Origin: Brachynemurus nebulosus
Lineage: Eukaryota > Arthropoda > Insecta > Neuroptera > Myrmeleontidae
DNA: 64,000 nucleotides
Direction of reading: 5' to 3'
Assembly: GCA_035578155.1 (NCBI GenBank)
Contig: JAPWDM010000003.1
Coordinates: 70,920,142-70,984,141 of the forward strand
How positions within the stretch are numbered: position 1 is the stretch's first letter; the number at the start of each line of letters is the position of its first letter. Positions 12,353 to 24,911 of the stretch are shown one piece after another. A program made the position numbers and the translations under genes. Under the pieces are notes generated by a model. It ran no database searches and was not told where the DNA came from. It saw only the letters and a program-made list of their open reading frames with translations.

Positions 12353-12684
12353 CACTGAGAACAAATATTTAGATATAGGAATTTTTATTACTGAGTTGTA
12401 ATGCCTTTATAAAAAAATAAGTCTAATTTTTCGGAGAAAATTCGACTAAAAACAGTCGTAGTTTAAAGGTTCATTTATTGAGTTTTACACTATATTTGAA
12501 AAATACAATGTATTTTCTTTTTTTGTAGTATAGTCCATTCTTGAGCTCCGCATATTAAGAGTTGTTTGAGAACTCAGTTCTACCACAAAGCTTAATCTGA
12601 TATTTTCATTAAGCGGCTGGTGGGTTGAGCTATTTGTAACTCAGCCCCGTCTACAAAGTAGGAGTATTAAGTTTTTGCTCAGTG
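12353..12684. mobile_element. Mariner-type MITE, ends CACTGAG
   Basis: A ~330-bp element with left end CACTGAGAACAAA and inverted right end TTTTTGCTCAGTG. TA precedes the left end; the right flank is TG, so one target copy seems mutated. The ends resemble those of the larger element at 36345-37303. A piece of its interior (about 12415-12460) recurs inverted near 47790-47835. No transposase. Confidence 0.55.
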
Positions 12685-12786
12685 TGCCAAGCTGAAAATT
12701 TTTAATTTACTCTCTGCAATTATTTAATTCAATTAGGTGGGAGGGTCAGATGGACAGGAATTGAATATTTTTGTAGAATATAATGG

Positions 12787-13329
12787 CATCATGATGCTGG
12801 CCGGAAGTTTTTTTGTAGTCAAAATTTAATAACTTCAATCGACTGTAGGCCATTTGTAGATGTTTGTAGTATATTTATTTTCGTTTGTAGCTCTTTAATT
12901 TATTTGAATAATATATTGCAATGAAACATTGAATAATATAAATTTTGAATAATATAATGCAATGAAATCTATACATGCGTCAAATTTAAAATAACGAACT
13001 CACATGGTGCAAATTTAAAATGGTACGCATGCCCAATTTTTTTAAAATAACTTTTAAATTAATTATGCTTTATCAGGCGGCCCTACTAACATTTTACCGT
13101 TATATTTAGACACTACAAACGATAATCTTTCTATTTTTATCAAAAAAAATTACATTCACGATTGCTTCCGGCTAACTTCAGTACAAAATTTTGATTGTTA
13201 ATTACAAATAAACTAAAGGGCTACAAACGAAAATAAATATACTACAGACATCTACAAACGGCCTATAATCAATGGAAGTTATTAAATTTTGACTACAAAA
13301 AAACTTACAGCCAGCGTCATGATGCCGAG
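12787..13329. mobile_element. hAT-like MITE with ~130-bp TIRs
   Basis: The inner halves are inverted repeats of about 130 bp, sharing CATCATGATGCTGGC at the ends and long blocks such as TTTTTTTGTAGTCAAAATTT. The 8-bp word TATAATGG occurs at both flanks (12779-12786 and 13330-13337), fitting an 8-bp hAT target duplication. The left end appears a few bases shorter than the right. No coding capacity. Confidence 0.7.
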
Positions 13330-13337
13330 TATAATGG

Positions 13338-14159
13338 TTAAGTGATTTAACAAAACTCTTTATAAGGTCGTTTCTTAAAGAGATATCAATCTTATTATAT
13401 AGAGCAGTTTATAGAGCGTTATTGAAAAAAAAATTGATAAATGTAATTTGTGAAAAATAGATAGATGTGCCGATTCTGACAAATGGTGATACGAATGTGA
13501 ATTTTCTTCAGTTTTGATCAGAAGATTAATTAGTTGTCCTAAACCGTCTTACTTATTACTTTTATTGAATATTTTTGTCGAAAATCAAACTAAATTATAT
13601 TTACCAAAATTTTTTTTAGAGTGTACGTGCACTTTTGATATGACGTGACGTGTTATGGATACGATGAATTTTTCTCTTATGTCTGGTTATGATAAAGAAA
13701 TAACTCTTATTGTGTTATATTGCCGGCATATACTAGTTATCGTGCCTGCTGTGTCTATACTCTACATATGTGTGGCTGCGTTTATGTCTCATTTTCATCT
13801 ATTCACGGTATTTTCTTTTTTTTTTCATATGCATTAATATATTTATGCATGTATGCATATCCTCGTCTTTCTTTTATGACAAGTATACGTTGATGTCAGT
13901 CACTTGTTCGTTCGTTACTAATTGACAATGATCATGAATATATGACATCATAGATTTTCATGTCTCATTACGTTAATTGAACATAGTCTGGGCGAACACA
14001 CTAGTACATAATATTTACCCGAGTATGAATATGTATAGATTGTAGAGTATGTAGTGCAAGTATTATAAATGTTTCGTGTGTATAATGTGTCGTGAATTGT
14101 ATAGGTACCCGGTGTTTCAATGCGACATGGGATGTTGGTGTAAATAATACCTACTGCCG
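13338..14159. other. Non-coding DNA
   Basis: No gene. Short hydrophobic frames around 13655-13837 and 13948-14338 have no start or splice context and overlap on opposite strands. Confidence 0.45.
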
Positions 14160-15169
14160 TCAAATGGGGGGGAATTGATAAAAAAAACATATTTTGATCT
14201 GTATTTTACAGAGATAAAAAACAATCTAAATAAAATGGGTTTATATATACAGAGTATGGTAATACAGACCTTGACACAAAAGATTGTGACCTTACATGCC
14301 AAAACATAGTCTAGAGGAAGCAAATAAGCCACGAACAATCTCTGGTTTTGGGGGTTTTGGGGTGAGATTGTTCAGACGAATTCGCAGCCCTGAAAACGCA
14401 CTTTCTTCATTAAGAGTAGGTCCGACGAGAGGGTGGTGTAGCCGGGGTTACAGCCTTGCGGCCCGGGCTTAAGGAGGAAGTCCGTAGCTTTCCGTAGAAG
14501 GCCAGAAAAAAAGTTAAAGGCTTTTTTTTGTTCACCACCTATTTTTTAGTCCCAGGGCCGGTAATTTTTTCCACGGCCCTAATTAAGAGTATAAAAACTG
14601 TTTGACCACCACTTTTTTTAAATTTTTAAAAAAATTCTTATTGTAAAAAAGTTTGTTTGATGCTTATAATAAATTTTAACAGTTTTAAAGAGTATAAAAC
14701 ATGGTCAGATACATCGTATACGGCTATACGCAATTAATCTTTCAATACAATGATTGAGCAATCTCACTCCATGTATATGATTAATCTCACCCCACGCAAT
14801 AATATGTCCAATATGACAAAAAATACTGAACTGATTATATACAGCCAAGCACGTGATGGTTACAAAGCATCAACAATTATGTGTATTTTATTAAAATAGA
14901 AAAACTGTGTTTAGATTTTGACTTATCAGATAAAGTTTTAAAAGTTCACTTTCACCCAAAAATACGACTTCTTTTAATACACTATATTTTTTTAAATATA
15001 TGGAACTGCTGAACTTGACGTGTATAGGATACTTTCAGCCATCTTATTTCTTCCATTATCGGTCGGGAAAATCGCATTCTAAACTATAGTTCTGACGTTA
15101 TATTCAATTTAAAAGAAATATGATTTAGTGGACAATCCCACCCCCGATTATCAATTCCACCCCATTTGA
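14160..15169. mobile_element. TIR element with repeated GGGGTGAGATTG motif
   Basis: The left end TCAAATGGGGGGGAATTGAT is inverted at 15149-15169. Related words, GGGGTGAGATTGTTC or complements, lie inside at ~14359, 14757, 14781 and 15130. This is again an element whose terminal motif is repeated internally. TA dinucleotides lie a few bases outside both ends. No intact transposase; frames 13948-14190 and 14117-14338 cross the left end. Confidence 0.55.
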
Positions 15170-15382
15170 TCGTACTTATTTTAATTAGGCAGGAAGAATA
15201 TGCGGACTTAATCAGTTTACTCATCACAATCTTAAATAAATCAAAGTTAGTAACCACCCTTAGGTAATTGACGTAGGACTAAGATTGGTAATATTATTGG
15301 AAATATCAAAAAAAAAAATACTAGTAAAATATAAAAATATAAATTTCTCACAAGAAATTCAAATTCTGATTGAACAGTTGCT

Positions 15383-15416
<34 letters not shown>

Positions 15417-15896
15417 TAAGTATTAGCGTACATACGTAAATTAGGGACTAGTAAACTGCGGCCAGTACTCAGGAAAATCCTTCTTAATCTTACAGTCTTG
15501 GTTTTGTTCTTGCATTTTTTGCAAGACCAATGTGTTGCACAATCTAGCAAGAGCAATTCCAAGATGTAAGTTGTAAAACCAAGATCATAAATCAAATAAA
15601 CGAGATCCAAAAAAAGCAAAACTTTTCCTAAATTTTAAAAAACTATAGAGATTTACTATAAAGATTATTAATAAAATGTTTGACAAATCTCTCCACTATA
15701 TCTTCAATTAATAATTTACTGCCATTTTGGAAAATTTCTTAAAAATCGTCATCGTAACACAAAAGTAATCTTAAAAGTATCATACTTGTTGGAGGTAAGG
15801 TACGCTGCACTATTTTTACTTTACGTAATATTACAATAAGATTCATATTATTAGACCGATCAAATTAACTAATTTAAAGGAAATAAAAAAAAATTA
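15170..15896. other. Non-coding DNA with (T)n tract
   Basis: A ~27-base T run (about 15386-15413) on the + strand could be the poly-A tail of a retro-inserted sequence on the minus strand. The adjacent minus-strand frame (to 15619) has no recognisable domain and no target duplication was found, so the nature of this segment is open. Confidence 0.35.
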
Positions 15897-16366
15897 TTAC
15901 CTAGACTTTTTTTAATGGAAATGGTAAAGAGGGAGGAAAAAGTGTTCCGGACAGAAAAAAATGAATATCTCGAAAACTTCTTAATTTTTTTACCCGAAAA
16001 AACTTGTGGTTATTTAAGACCTAGAAAGATATACTTTCACCAAGTTTCGTCAAAATTAAATTATTTTTGTGAAAATGGAAAATATAAAACGAAATATAGA
16101 AAAAAACAAGAAAGTTTGCAGTTTTCTCCGAGGTTTTGTTAAAAAGTGACTCCTACAAACGTTGTAGATTTTTTCATGACTTACAACTTTTGTTACGAAT
16201 AATTTTTCCTTTGACTTCGACCTTCGCCGAAAATTCCAATAATATAATTTTTCACCCTTTTGAGCCCCCCCTCCAAATCAACCCTCACCGCCCCTGCTCA
16301 CGCATTCATTTTTTTTACGTTTATTATAAACCTCTTTACCATTTCCACTTATAAAAGTCTAGGTAA
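15897..16366. mobile_element. MITE with TTACCTAGACTTTT ends
   Basis: A ~470-bp element with ~36-bp inverted ends. The left begins TTACCTAGACTTTT and includes GGAAATGGTAAAGAGG. The right has the complement, with CCTCTTTACCATTTCC and a final AAAGTCTAGGTAA. Open frames 15915-16142 and 16136-16354 lie wholly inside and have no recognised domain, so they are not annotated as genes. Confidence 0.75.
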
Positions 16367-16848
16367 CAATTTTTTTTTTCTCTATGGGTATGTAATTTGA
16401 CTGGATTATATTTATGTAGCTAAATTACATTGTCTTTATACGAAATCTACCTCATTTTTAAGTATATTCTATCAGTGTTATCCTCAAGAGTTTTCAAATT
16501 ATCCTAAAAAATTTCCCTATATTCCCTAATCCGCTGTAACATTTTGTAAACATCATATATTTTATATTCACGTATGCGGCAAATACCTTGTACTGAAATG
16601 CCTGAATCTTGACTGTTGATATTACTTCAGTGCATGCATCATATAACACATACCAAAGTGTTAAAATCGTAAGCGAATGTTATATACTATCATACAGTAC
16701 GTTTTTTGAGAAAATAATTTTGTTAAATCGATGTATTTGGTTAAACGTAAACGAATAATTCATAAAAATTCTAAAATAAATAATTTTACTTAAAGAAATC
16801 AGTCGTCAGGTGCAAGCTGTACTTGCGTAAATTATTATTATGAATTAA

Positions 16849-17574
16849 GGGGTCATACCTAGTTGTGAGCCCAAAAAAACGCGTTTTTTTAACAATTTTT
16901 TCTGAAGGAACTTTTTATTCAATAAATCTACGGAAAACATATATAGGTAATATATTTCTTATATTTTGAAATCACATAGTCTTTTTTTTTTTTAAATACA
17001 ATATTTTACTGCTCTTGTAGCTGATCTCCTGGAGGTCCTTCAAAAAAGAAGTGTCCGGCGGTGAGCAACATATCTCTGGTTTGGATTATTCGAAATGAAA
17101 AATTCAAAGAAAATTCTTTAGTGGATACACGAATACAGGTATTAATCGAAGGAATAGTCAAAATTTTGATTTTTGACAAAATGGCGGCTTCTCCAAAAAA
17201 AGTTCCGATTTTCAAGAAAAATTTCCAATTTCAATTGGTCTAAAAAATCGAAATAATTGTTAGAAATTTTATTCCTTCGATTAATACCTGGGGAATATGT
17301 TGACAAAAATTGTGTCAAAATTTGAACCCGATCGGTCAAGCCGTTTTGGAAAAATCATGCTCACCGACTTTGAAAAGACCATTTTAAGAAAAACGCATTT
17401 AAAGTTCCTTTCGCCTACTTTCAACCGCATGAAGACGGTCTACAAATACACATATATCTTCACGAATATTTGTCGGATCGATTTGAAATTTTCAGAGAAT
17501 ACACTCATATATAAGTATATTCCGAAAATGTAAAAAAAAATCGATTTTTGAAAATTCTAACTAGGTATAACCCC
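16849..17574. mobile_element. TTAA-flanked MITE, ends GGGGTYATACCTAGTT
   Basis: The left end GGGGTCATACCTAGTT follows TTAA (16845-16848). The right end AACTAGGTATAACCCC is its inverted match and is followed by TTAA (17575-17578). Length 726 bp, no transposase. Target and G-run ends match the elements at 5354 and 62935, suggesting piggyBac-type mobilisation. Several overlapping short frames between 17006 and 17533 are inside it and not genes. Confidence 0.8.
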
Positions 17575-18288
17575 TTAAACAAAACATTTTTCCTGTTGAA
17601 TAGATTTTATTCCTAAAATAAATTATAGTTTTCGATTTCAGGGGGACCGTATCTTTCAAAATAACATTAAAATCGAAAAATTCGTGTTATTTCTGGGGAC
17701 TACTGTACTTGGTGATGGAGTTTGACGAATGAATTGCACACAAATAACAAAATTTCAAACAACAAAATAAAATGAAAAAGTGTTATTTTTTTTTGCTGCT
17801 ATTTAGATGTGTGAAACAACTGAAACACTCTAATCGAGACAAAGTAAATGTCACATAATTTGTATAGGATCTAAAATAGTAATTACGTTTCTATTTGTGC
17901 AATTACATTTACCAGACCTTCACCCCTGACGCCACCGCACTCTCCCCGACGCTCTCACACACAGAGCTAGCTAGTGTGAGCTACAAGAGTAATATTTTTA
18001 ATTGCTTCGTTGCTGTATAAATAAAAACAACAAAAAATAAATAAAAAAATTTTTTTTCTAAATGAATATTTTTTGAAACGCTTTAATGTATGAGCACACA
18101 AAAAATCTATTTAAAAATACTCGCATACGGTAAATTGGAGGTGATATTTTCGAAAACTATTTTTTATCACTTTAAATGAATACGAATGATATTTGAAAGG
18201 TTTTTTTTGGGGCAAGACTGTTTAATTGAAAGTGAAGTCAAATTTTTATGTAATTTATTAAAAGAGTTGATGAATTGCATCATATACA
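17575..18288. other. Non-coding DNA
   Basis: No gene is seen. A C-rich patch near 17920-17990 (CTCCCCGACGCTCTC) is one of several short G/C islets in the window without a recognised function. Confidence 0.4.
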
Positions 18289-18589
18289 GTTAGGTGGATG
18301 TTAGTATTACTTTTTTTTTGGAAATACTTTGCAAAAATAACTTTCTTACAACAAAGACAATGGTCCAACTACACACACAGGCAGAATTAGGGGAACATAC
18401 AAAATATCTGTAAAAACAAACCATTTAATTTCAAGAGAATATTAATCTTATTTAATTATTCACTTAAAATTACATGTTCACAAGTCGATATACCTTTATT
18501 TTCGGTAGCAAAACAAGTAACCATATAAAATGGCAAGTTTTTGGAATCTTATGTCGTCTAAGAATAACTTATTAAGTTAAAGATTATTT

Positions 18590-18768
18590 AACAAATGGAA
18601 AATGAAACACAGCGTTTTAATCCCGCCTGGTTCCTCCCGTGCTCTTATCAAAGCTTCCATTCGTTTTTCTATACTCAGCATGATGTTATCTATCGTTTCT
18701 TGGGACAGTCTTTGCCATTCTTCAATTACGGCAGTTTGAAGCTCGACCACATTGAAAAGAAACGGCAT
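18590..18768 (-). pseudogene. Tc1-like transposase C-terminal fragment
   Basis: The minus-strand frame contains VVELQTAVIEEWQRLSQET and KRMEALIRAREEPGGI. This is the recognisable end of Tc1-family DDE transposases, which follows the DLNPIEN-type motif and ends in R.GG.T.Y. The catalytic core and the upstream motif are missing: sequence beyond 18768 does not continue the homology, so only the last ~55 residues survive. Downstream on the same strand, at about 18288, lies TACAGTTAGGTGGATG, which may be the element's outer end next to TA. Truncated and non-functional. Confidence 0.8.
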
Positions 18769-18790
18769 TTGAATTCGATTTGAATTATTT

Positions 18791-20431
18791 TAAGTAAAGA
18801 TGAAAAAAAACCGCCAACTTTGTTTAATAAATATGTTTTTATATTTTTTAATGTTGTGCTAATTATGCCGGTGTGTGTACCTACAAAAGAAAAAAAAATA
18901 AATACACAAATGAAATTTTTAGTGGCTAATTGCTACCAAGTTACAATAATTTTAAAATAGTAAAATTAGATTAGACAAATATTGTCACTTATTATTACAC
19001 GAGAGGTTTGGGTTTGTTTAACAAAGATTTGTTGCCTAGCAATTTAACAAGAACTGTCAACTAACAAAAACGCGACAGCGAAGCTGAAGTGTTTTTCGCT
19101 TAACAGTTATTCGAATTAAATTGCTTTTAGGCAAGAAACTTAAGTTGTAGAAAACACAAATTTATTCAGAGAAAATATAATACTCGAGTGTAATACAGAA
19201 AGACAATTTAACGAACAAAATAAATTATTAGTATAATTATTATTATTATTTAATACATTTATGAATTTTTGTTTCGTTTTTATCATGTTTACCTACAGCG
19301 AAACGACCAATGAAATATTTTGTACCATTTTTTTCGCTGTAAAAATATGTTCTAACTTTTTTTCCATGGTAAAAGTGAAAAAACTACAATATTCTTATGG
19401 GACTTGATACACATGAGTTAAATTGTCACTGATATTTAAGAAGTATAGGTAAATTATGTTAACAAGTTAACTATACTGGGAAAACGTCAAACTTTCAAAA
19501 CTACCAACTCTTATTTACGCTAAATAAATTCAAATAATGGACTGTCTGCAATATTTATGTCATCATTGCATCTATTTTAAAATAATTCAAAAATAAATAT
19601 TCCAAAAATTATTTATTTACATTTCTATCTGCCATTAAATAATTTGAATTCAATGACCCCATCGAGGAAAATTATCAAATCAATTTTTATTTATATTTTC
19701 GAGCATACTATCGACGTCTGTCTATAAAATTTGTTGCCAAAACAATTTTCCATGCTGCGCCAGCAAGAAAAGTCATTTAAGCATATTATTTGTAAATTCG
19801 CCAAAAACTATTTTTATAAAATTTGTGGCGAAAACACCGAGGAAATTTTTTATTGCAAATAACTAGATATACGATATGGAGAGGAAAAGGAAAACGTCAA
19901 ATAAGAGATATAAACCGCGATATTTCTTCGAAATGTTGTTACATCACTTTTTTCAATGATTGAGGAAAGAGAGCTTGGGTATCTGTGTTGGTGTTTGAAC
20001 AGAATATCCAATAATATAATAATAATAATACGTCTTGTCTTTATGTTCTTGTCTCTCTGCAACATAAGTGGAATAAGGATGAACGAACTTATATAACACT
20101 TAAAATCCAGAAATGTTTAAACAGCCTACAGTATTGGCAAAATTTTTAGATACCCACAATCCTGCAACTTTATATTGTTGAAAATATACACGTTTCATGC
20201 AAGTTTTGTAAGGGTATCTATTTTATCTTAGGTACTTTGATTTTTTTAAAACCCCAACCACCAGTCCACGAACCGATACCGCGGCACGAAAGTATCTCAC
20301 CGGTCCGCAAACAGATGTATTAATTCGAAAAATATTTTTGATATTTATTTTTTGCTTTAAAAAAGAAAGAACACAGCGAGATTAACTTTTAAACGACGGG
20401 ACTAAAACTTTATGGACAGCTGCTCGAAAAG
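18791..20431. other. Non-coding DNA with a dispersed repeat
   Basis: Positions ~19306-19440 match 52256-52345 plus 52674-52740 (shared CCATGG, ACAATATTCTTA, TTAAATTGTCA). This shows the uninterrupted form of a repeat that carries an insertion at 52 kb. Otherwise no gene; the minus frame 19850-20065 has no recognised domain. Confidence 0.45.
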
Positions 20432-20960
20432 TGGTCGGAAAACGACATTTCATATTACACGATCTAATATTTTTTCAACTGACGATGGAAACGATTCCAG
20501 ACTATAGAAATACTACTTAAAAATAAAGAATTGTTTTTAAACATTTCTGCACTGCTTCAAAAAGTACTGATATTTATCTGAATTACATTATTGACCAATA
20601 ACTGACATTATTGACCGAAAACGACATTTCATATTATACGACCTCGTGTTATTTTGGTTAATGGTGGAAATGGTTCCAGACTAAAAGAATCAGGGTCCAA
20701 AAATAGGCTGAAATGTTTCGAGAAAAGATACAGCAGTGCCCTGTTTGTTTTGTTTTGCTCGTCTTGGCGGGGCCAGATTATATTTAAAATTAAAGAACTG
20801 CTTTTAGATATTTCTGTAATGCTTAAAAAAACTGTCGATATTTTTATCTGAATTACATGGAGTGTTAAGTGGTCGGAAAACGAGATTTCATACTACACGA
20901 GCTAATGTTATTTCTACTAACGGTGGAAGTAATTTTAGGCTGCAATAATTCTATTACAGT
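20432..20960 (-). repeat. Three diverged satellite units (minus orientation)
   Basis: The conserved box GGTCGGAAAACGACATTT followed by CATATTACACGA is present at about 20432, 20612 and 20871. It is the complement of the box in the array at 41683-42880. The spacings of ~180 and ~259 bp are larger than in the main array; the last unit holds an extra ~75 bp rich in TTTTG. The frame 20654-20851 is part of the repeat. Confidence 0.75.
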
Positions 20961-21084
20961 GTAAAGAACTGTATTTAAATATTACTCTAATGCTTGACGA
21001 AGTATTAATATTTATTTAACAATCATTAATTGTGAAAATTAATTAACCCCAGTGCTACTTAAAAATGTAAAGTTTTGTTGTGTC

Positions 21085-21165
21085 GCTCGAATACCATAAG
21101 AGCTATAAAGCTCCTGACCATAGCAATCGGTTACCTTCGCCAGTATCTAAAACTCTTATTTGAAT
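21085..21165 (-). repeat. Dispersed repeat shared with 53.7 kb
   Basis: In complement this segment matches about 53710-53795 (shared words AACCGATTGCTATRG, GGAGCTTTATAGCTCTTATGG). At 53.7 kb the same sequence lies inside a complete inverted-repeat element, so this is a fragment of that family. Confidence 0.7.
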
Positions 21166-21449
21166 CCTCCACAGAATTATGTTGCTGCCAAAAGGATACT
21201 AGAAAATTTAACCGCTCCTGTACTTCTGTAACGGAAAAAAAATCATTGGTTTTAACAAGTGAAATATACATATATTCGACATTCGAGTAGCAATAAAACG
21301 CGTTTCTTCATTCGCTCGGAAATTCATGCAATAATGACAACACTACATTTCAGAAATAAGTAAGCTACAAAGTAGGTACTATCAAATATACTACAGTCAA
21401 ATCGTCAGTGACACGGTTAATTTGTACAGTGTTCTATGGAAACCACATT

Positions 21450-21806
21450 CACAGTCAAAAAATTTGTGTTAAAATTAACACATTTCACATGTCCTGAACG
21501 GTCCACTCAATCTTTTGTGTTATCTTAACACAAAGCATATGTGGCAAATCTTTACACAAGATTTGTGTCAATGATTTAACACACAAGAGGACATACATTT
21601 TGTGTTAATTTTTCAGATTTATCAGAGTTAGTTTTTCAACTTTTTTATTCAATATTTTACTTTCGCTGCAGCTTAAGATATTTGAAAATCGTCAAAGATT
21701 ATAACGATTTTGTTCATATATTATTATAAATGAGACTCAAAGCACGCAAAGTCAGTCCTTTGTAAAAATTCTTACTTGTTTCCATATATATCTACCAATA
21801 TATATA

Positions 21807-21888
<82 letters not shown>

Positions 21889-22443
21889 TAATAAAAAAGA
21901 TAAGAGTAGTTCTTATTATTAAACAAAACCGATAAATTATAAGTTTTTTCAGTTATTGACAAATATAGTTTTATTAAACGTTTAAAAATGAAACAATTTT
22001 CTTACATTTTAAGGTTATCTTGTTACAGATTCAGTTATAAAAAATTATGTAAGCTTACTTGAGATCGTATATTATATAATACCGTCTCAAGCAAGCTTAC
22101 ATGATATTTATTCTAATGTAACGTAAAGGGCCACACATACGTCACAATGCTAAAATCATTTTTTAATTCTACACGCTAAAAGTGTTATTCAAAATAAAGA
22201 ACATGTTGAAGTATACAAAAAAAGCGTACTTATAACATTCTTTTGCTTTACACAAAGATTGTGTTACTTTTTTGTTGTTAAAAACAGATTAACATTTTTA
22301 TTCTGTTAAATGGAAATTTGTGTTAATATTTTCATTTAACACGAAGACTAAATATTGCATTAACGCAGGGTTGTGTTACTTGTTTAAAATAAATTTTTAA
22401 CCACTAGTTTGTTTTTACGCAGAACACAAATTTTTTTACTGTG
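21450..22443. mobile_element. TIR element with CACAGTnAAAAAATTTGTGTT ends
   Basis: The left end CACAGTCAAAAAATTTGTG is inverted at the right (CACAAATTTTTTTACTGTG, ending 22443). TA follows the right end but is not clear on the left. The interior repeats GTGTTA/TAACAC words many times and has a ~25-bp hairpin near 22045-22110 (TGTAAGCTTACTTGAGA and complement). An AT-microsatellite sits inside. A partial copy in opposite orientation lies at 30585-31012. No transposase. Confidence 0.7.
21811..21886. repeat. (TA)n microsatellite
   Basis: About 38 uninterrupted TA units inside the element at 21450-22443. Confidence 0.95.
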
Positions 22444-23849
22444 TAGTTATTATAATAAAATTGTAAGCTTAAGGAATTAGTCCAACAACAAAACTTAATT
22501 TGATGCAGAATTAGATTGTTTCATTATTCATCATCACTATCAAATATTTCAAGTCTAACCTTTTTTTTTTTAGTTGGTATAAAATGCTTTCCACGTTGCA
22601 AGTTTTATTTTGTAGTTCTTTGAAAACCTTTTTAAAACACATCGGATAAGTGCTACCATAGATAATTTTTTCTAGCCGTTTGAGTTGTTGAAATTTTTTT
22701 GGACGAAGAGGAGAATTGTCACAATTTCTCTTCACGTTATATACAAATCACTTTATAAAAACACCGTGTTTTAGAAGACTTGACTGTACATGGGTACGTA
22801 TTCGCGACGCACAGGAGGATGTTAATAAGTAAAAGAATGAGAAACGGAAATAATAGACGGAAGATGCAAAGAAAAGGCGATGCAAAAAGCGGGGGACGGA
22901 CGATAAATGCGGAGAAGAAGATTTGCTCGAATCGTGGCAAATAATAACAACACCGATGCTTCAAGAGTTGATCTGGTAAGAGGCTGCACATTGGCTTAGT
23001 TCGTTTGTACTCACCCATTCACTTGTTCGCCAAGTGCAGAAACAAAAGACGTTGTGATTGAGTGGCACAGATTGTAAAAACAAAAGACTTTGTCACAGGA
23101 TGTGATTTACGGAGTGGTGCAGTGGAAGCAGCGGTGGCGCGAGGGGCGAGGGGGGGGGGGCGCAATAAATGAGATAGACGTATGTCTGTCATTTTATTAA
23201 TTCACAAAGTATGTGAAGATTACCATTATAATATTTAAATGTGATCGAACTGATTGTTTATTTAGTTGAACAAAATCGACAATTCCTGGCAATTTTGCAT
23301 TTTAGCGTATTTCGTTGCACAATTTGCATTCTTTTGTGTTGGGGATTGAGTTAATGTTGAGCGTTCTGAGCATTTTAAATGTTTATTATGTGTCAACAGT
23401 AAATAGATGAAGCAAGATGGAAAATGTTCTTTATCTACAAAATATATGTAAACAACAACACAGACTTTTAGATAATTGTGCGATACAAAAACCAACGCGA
23501 CTGCAAGCTTCGCTCGCCATGAATCGAGTCGAGACTCTATTTACTGGTCAGAAAAGTTGTTTTCTTCTTTTGTTGATTGTGTGGTTACAGTTTATTTTGT
23601 AATGAAGCAACGAACGTGTATTGTACGTTTTCGAAAATGTTCCCACAGTTCTAGAAGATACGTGGTCGGACCATATGATGCTATTGCGAACCGATATTGG
23701 TCGGTAACACAACAACACACTCTCAATGTTATAGACGAACATTATAATACATATTATAGACACGATAGCTACAACAGGGCTACTGTACAATACGTAATGT
23801 ATTATAGATCACATCGCACTGTAGACAGAGAGCGAACCATGTTTGTACA
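22444..23849. other. Non-coding DNA with a G/C-richer islet
   Basis: From about 22780 to 23850 the base composition is more balanced, with a G run near 23140-23160. A 130-codon open frame (23476-23868, +) and an 80-codon frame on the other strand overlap. The first has no recognised domain and ends inside a hAT element, so neither is called. The minus frames 22511-22735 and 22737-23018 are likewise unidentified. It could contain an untranslated exon or regulatory DNA, but nothing in the sequence proves this. Confidence 0.35.
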
Positions 23850-24903
23850 CAGTGTTGAAATTTTTTAGTTAACCAATTAGTTGATTAATATTTTTAGTCA
23901 ACTAATTTATTCCTAACTAAATTATTCGCAATTATAAAGTTAGTTGTAGTTGCAACTAAATTTTTCAATTTTTAGTTATTAGTTGTAGTTACGAGTATAA
24001 ACGTTATAAACTCTAAATTTGTCTTACATATTTATTCCACACAGAAAGATTATTATGGAACCAAATTGAAAGCGCCTGGTCTCGAGTAGTGTCCTGAAGT
24101 CCCAAATGAAGTCCCAAGTCCACAGTTTCGAAAGTCCCAAAACAAAAAAATCCACTTTTCCTTTCCAAAGCAATTTTGTATAATTTTTTGATTGGTATTA
24201 GGAGAACATAATATATTATATTGTTTTAAATTTTAAAAATTTGCTTGAACTCTTTCTCTAATATTCAAAAATAAATTCATGTTCCGGCGATACCGTATTT
24301 GCGGACCTTAAAACCTACTTTTGTCGCTATCGGACGAAAATTGAATAAAAAACTTATCTTTCATTAATTTCAGGCTTCATTACCTAGTTCCATTTATTGG
24401 GTCAGCAATACAGACTATTTTAAAAAATTACTTTCATAAATTATCGTAAATCTATCTCATAAAAGTTTTACACCGTAACAAAAAATAACGAATTTTTTAA
24501 AGGTTTAAGCGAAGCAAGTTATAAATAGTTATTTTAAACATATTAGCGCTACTAAAATGTAGTTTTCGTTATCGAAAATTATTGATACCGAAAATAACGA
24601 TATTTTCCAAATGGACAAATAAGGAAAGAAAATATTCTTCGAAATATATCACACGTGCTAAATTATAGTTTTCATTATGAAAATCCTTCCTAACTTTTTT
24701 TCTCCTACGATAATTTCAGTAAGTTTACTACTGTTCCAATAAAATGAGTTATTAGTTATAACTAATAACTACAACTAAAAACTAAATTAGTTATTCGTTG
24801 TTACTAATAATTGGAGTTTTCAGTTATTAGTTATTAGTTACAAAAGAATAATTTAGTTATTAGTTATTAATTATTAGTTATAACTAATATCTGGCCAACA
24901 CGG
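23850..24903. mobile_element. hAT element, 8-bp TSD TTTGTAYA
   Basis: The left end CAGTGTTG and right end CAACACGG (complement CCGTGTTG) are typical hAT termini. They are flanked by TTTGTACA (23842-23849) and TTTGTATA (24904-24911), an 8-bp duplication with one difference. Both subterminal regions are long runs of TAGTTATTAGTTATAACTAA-like words in both orientations (23868-24000 and 24745-24890). The middle contains no transposase, so the element is non-autonomous. Confidence 0.8.
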
Positions 24904-24911
24904 TTTGTATA

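Noticed and set aside
15915..16354. Two + strand frames of 75 and 72 codons
   Set aside because: Both lie inside the inverted-repeat element at 15897-16366 and show no domain.
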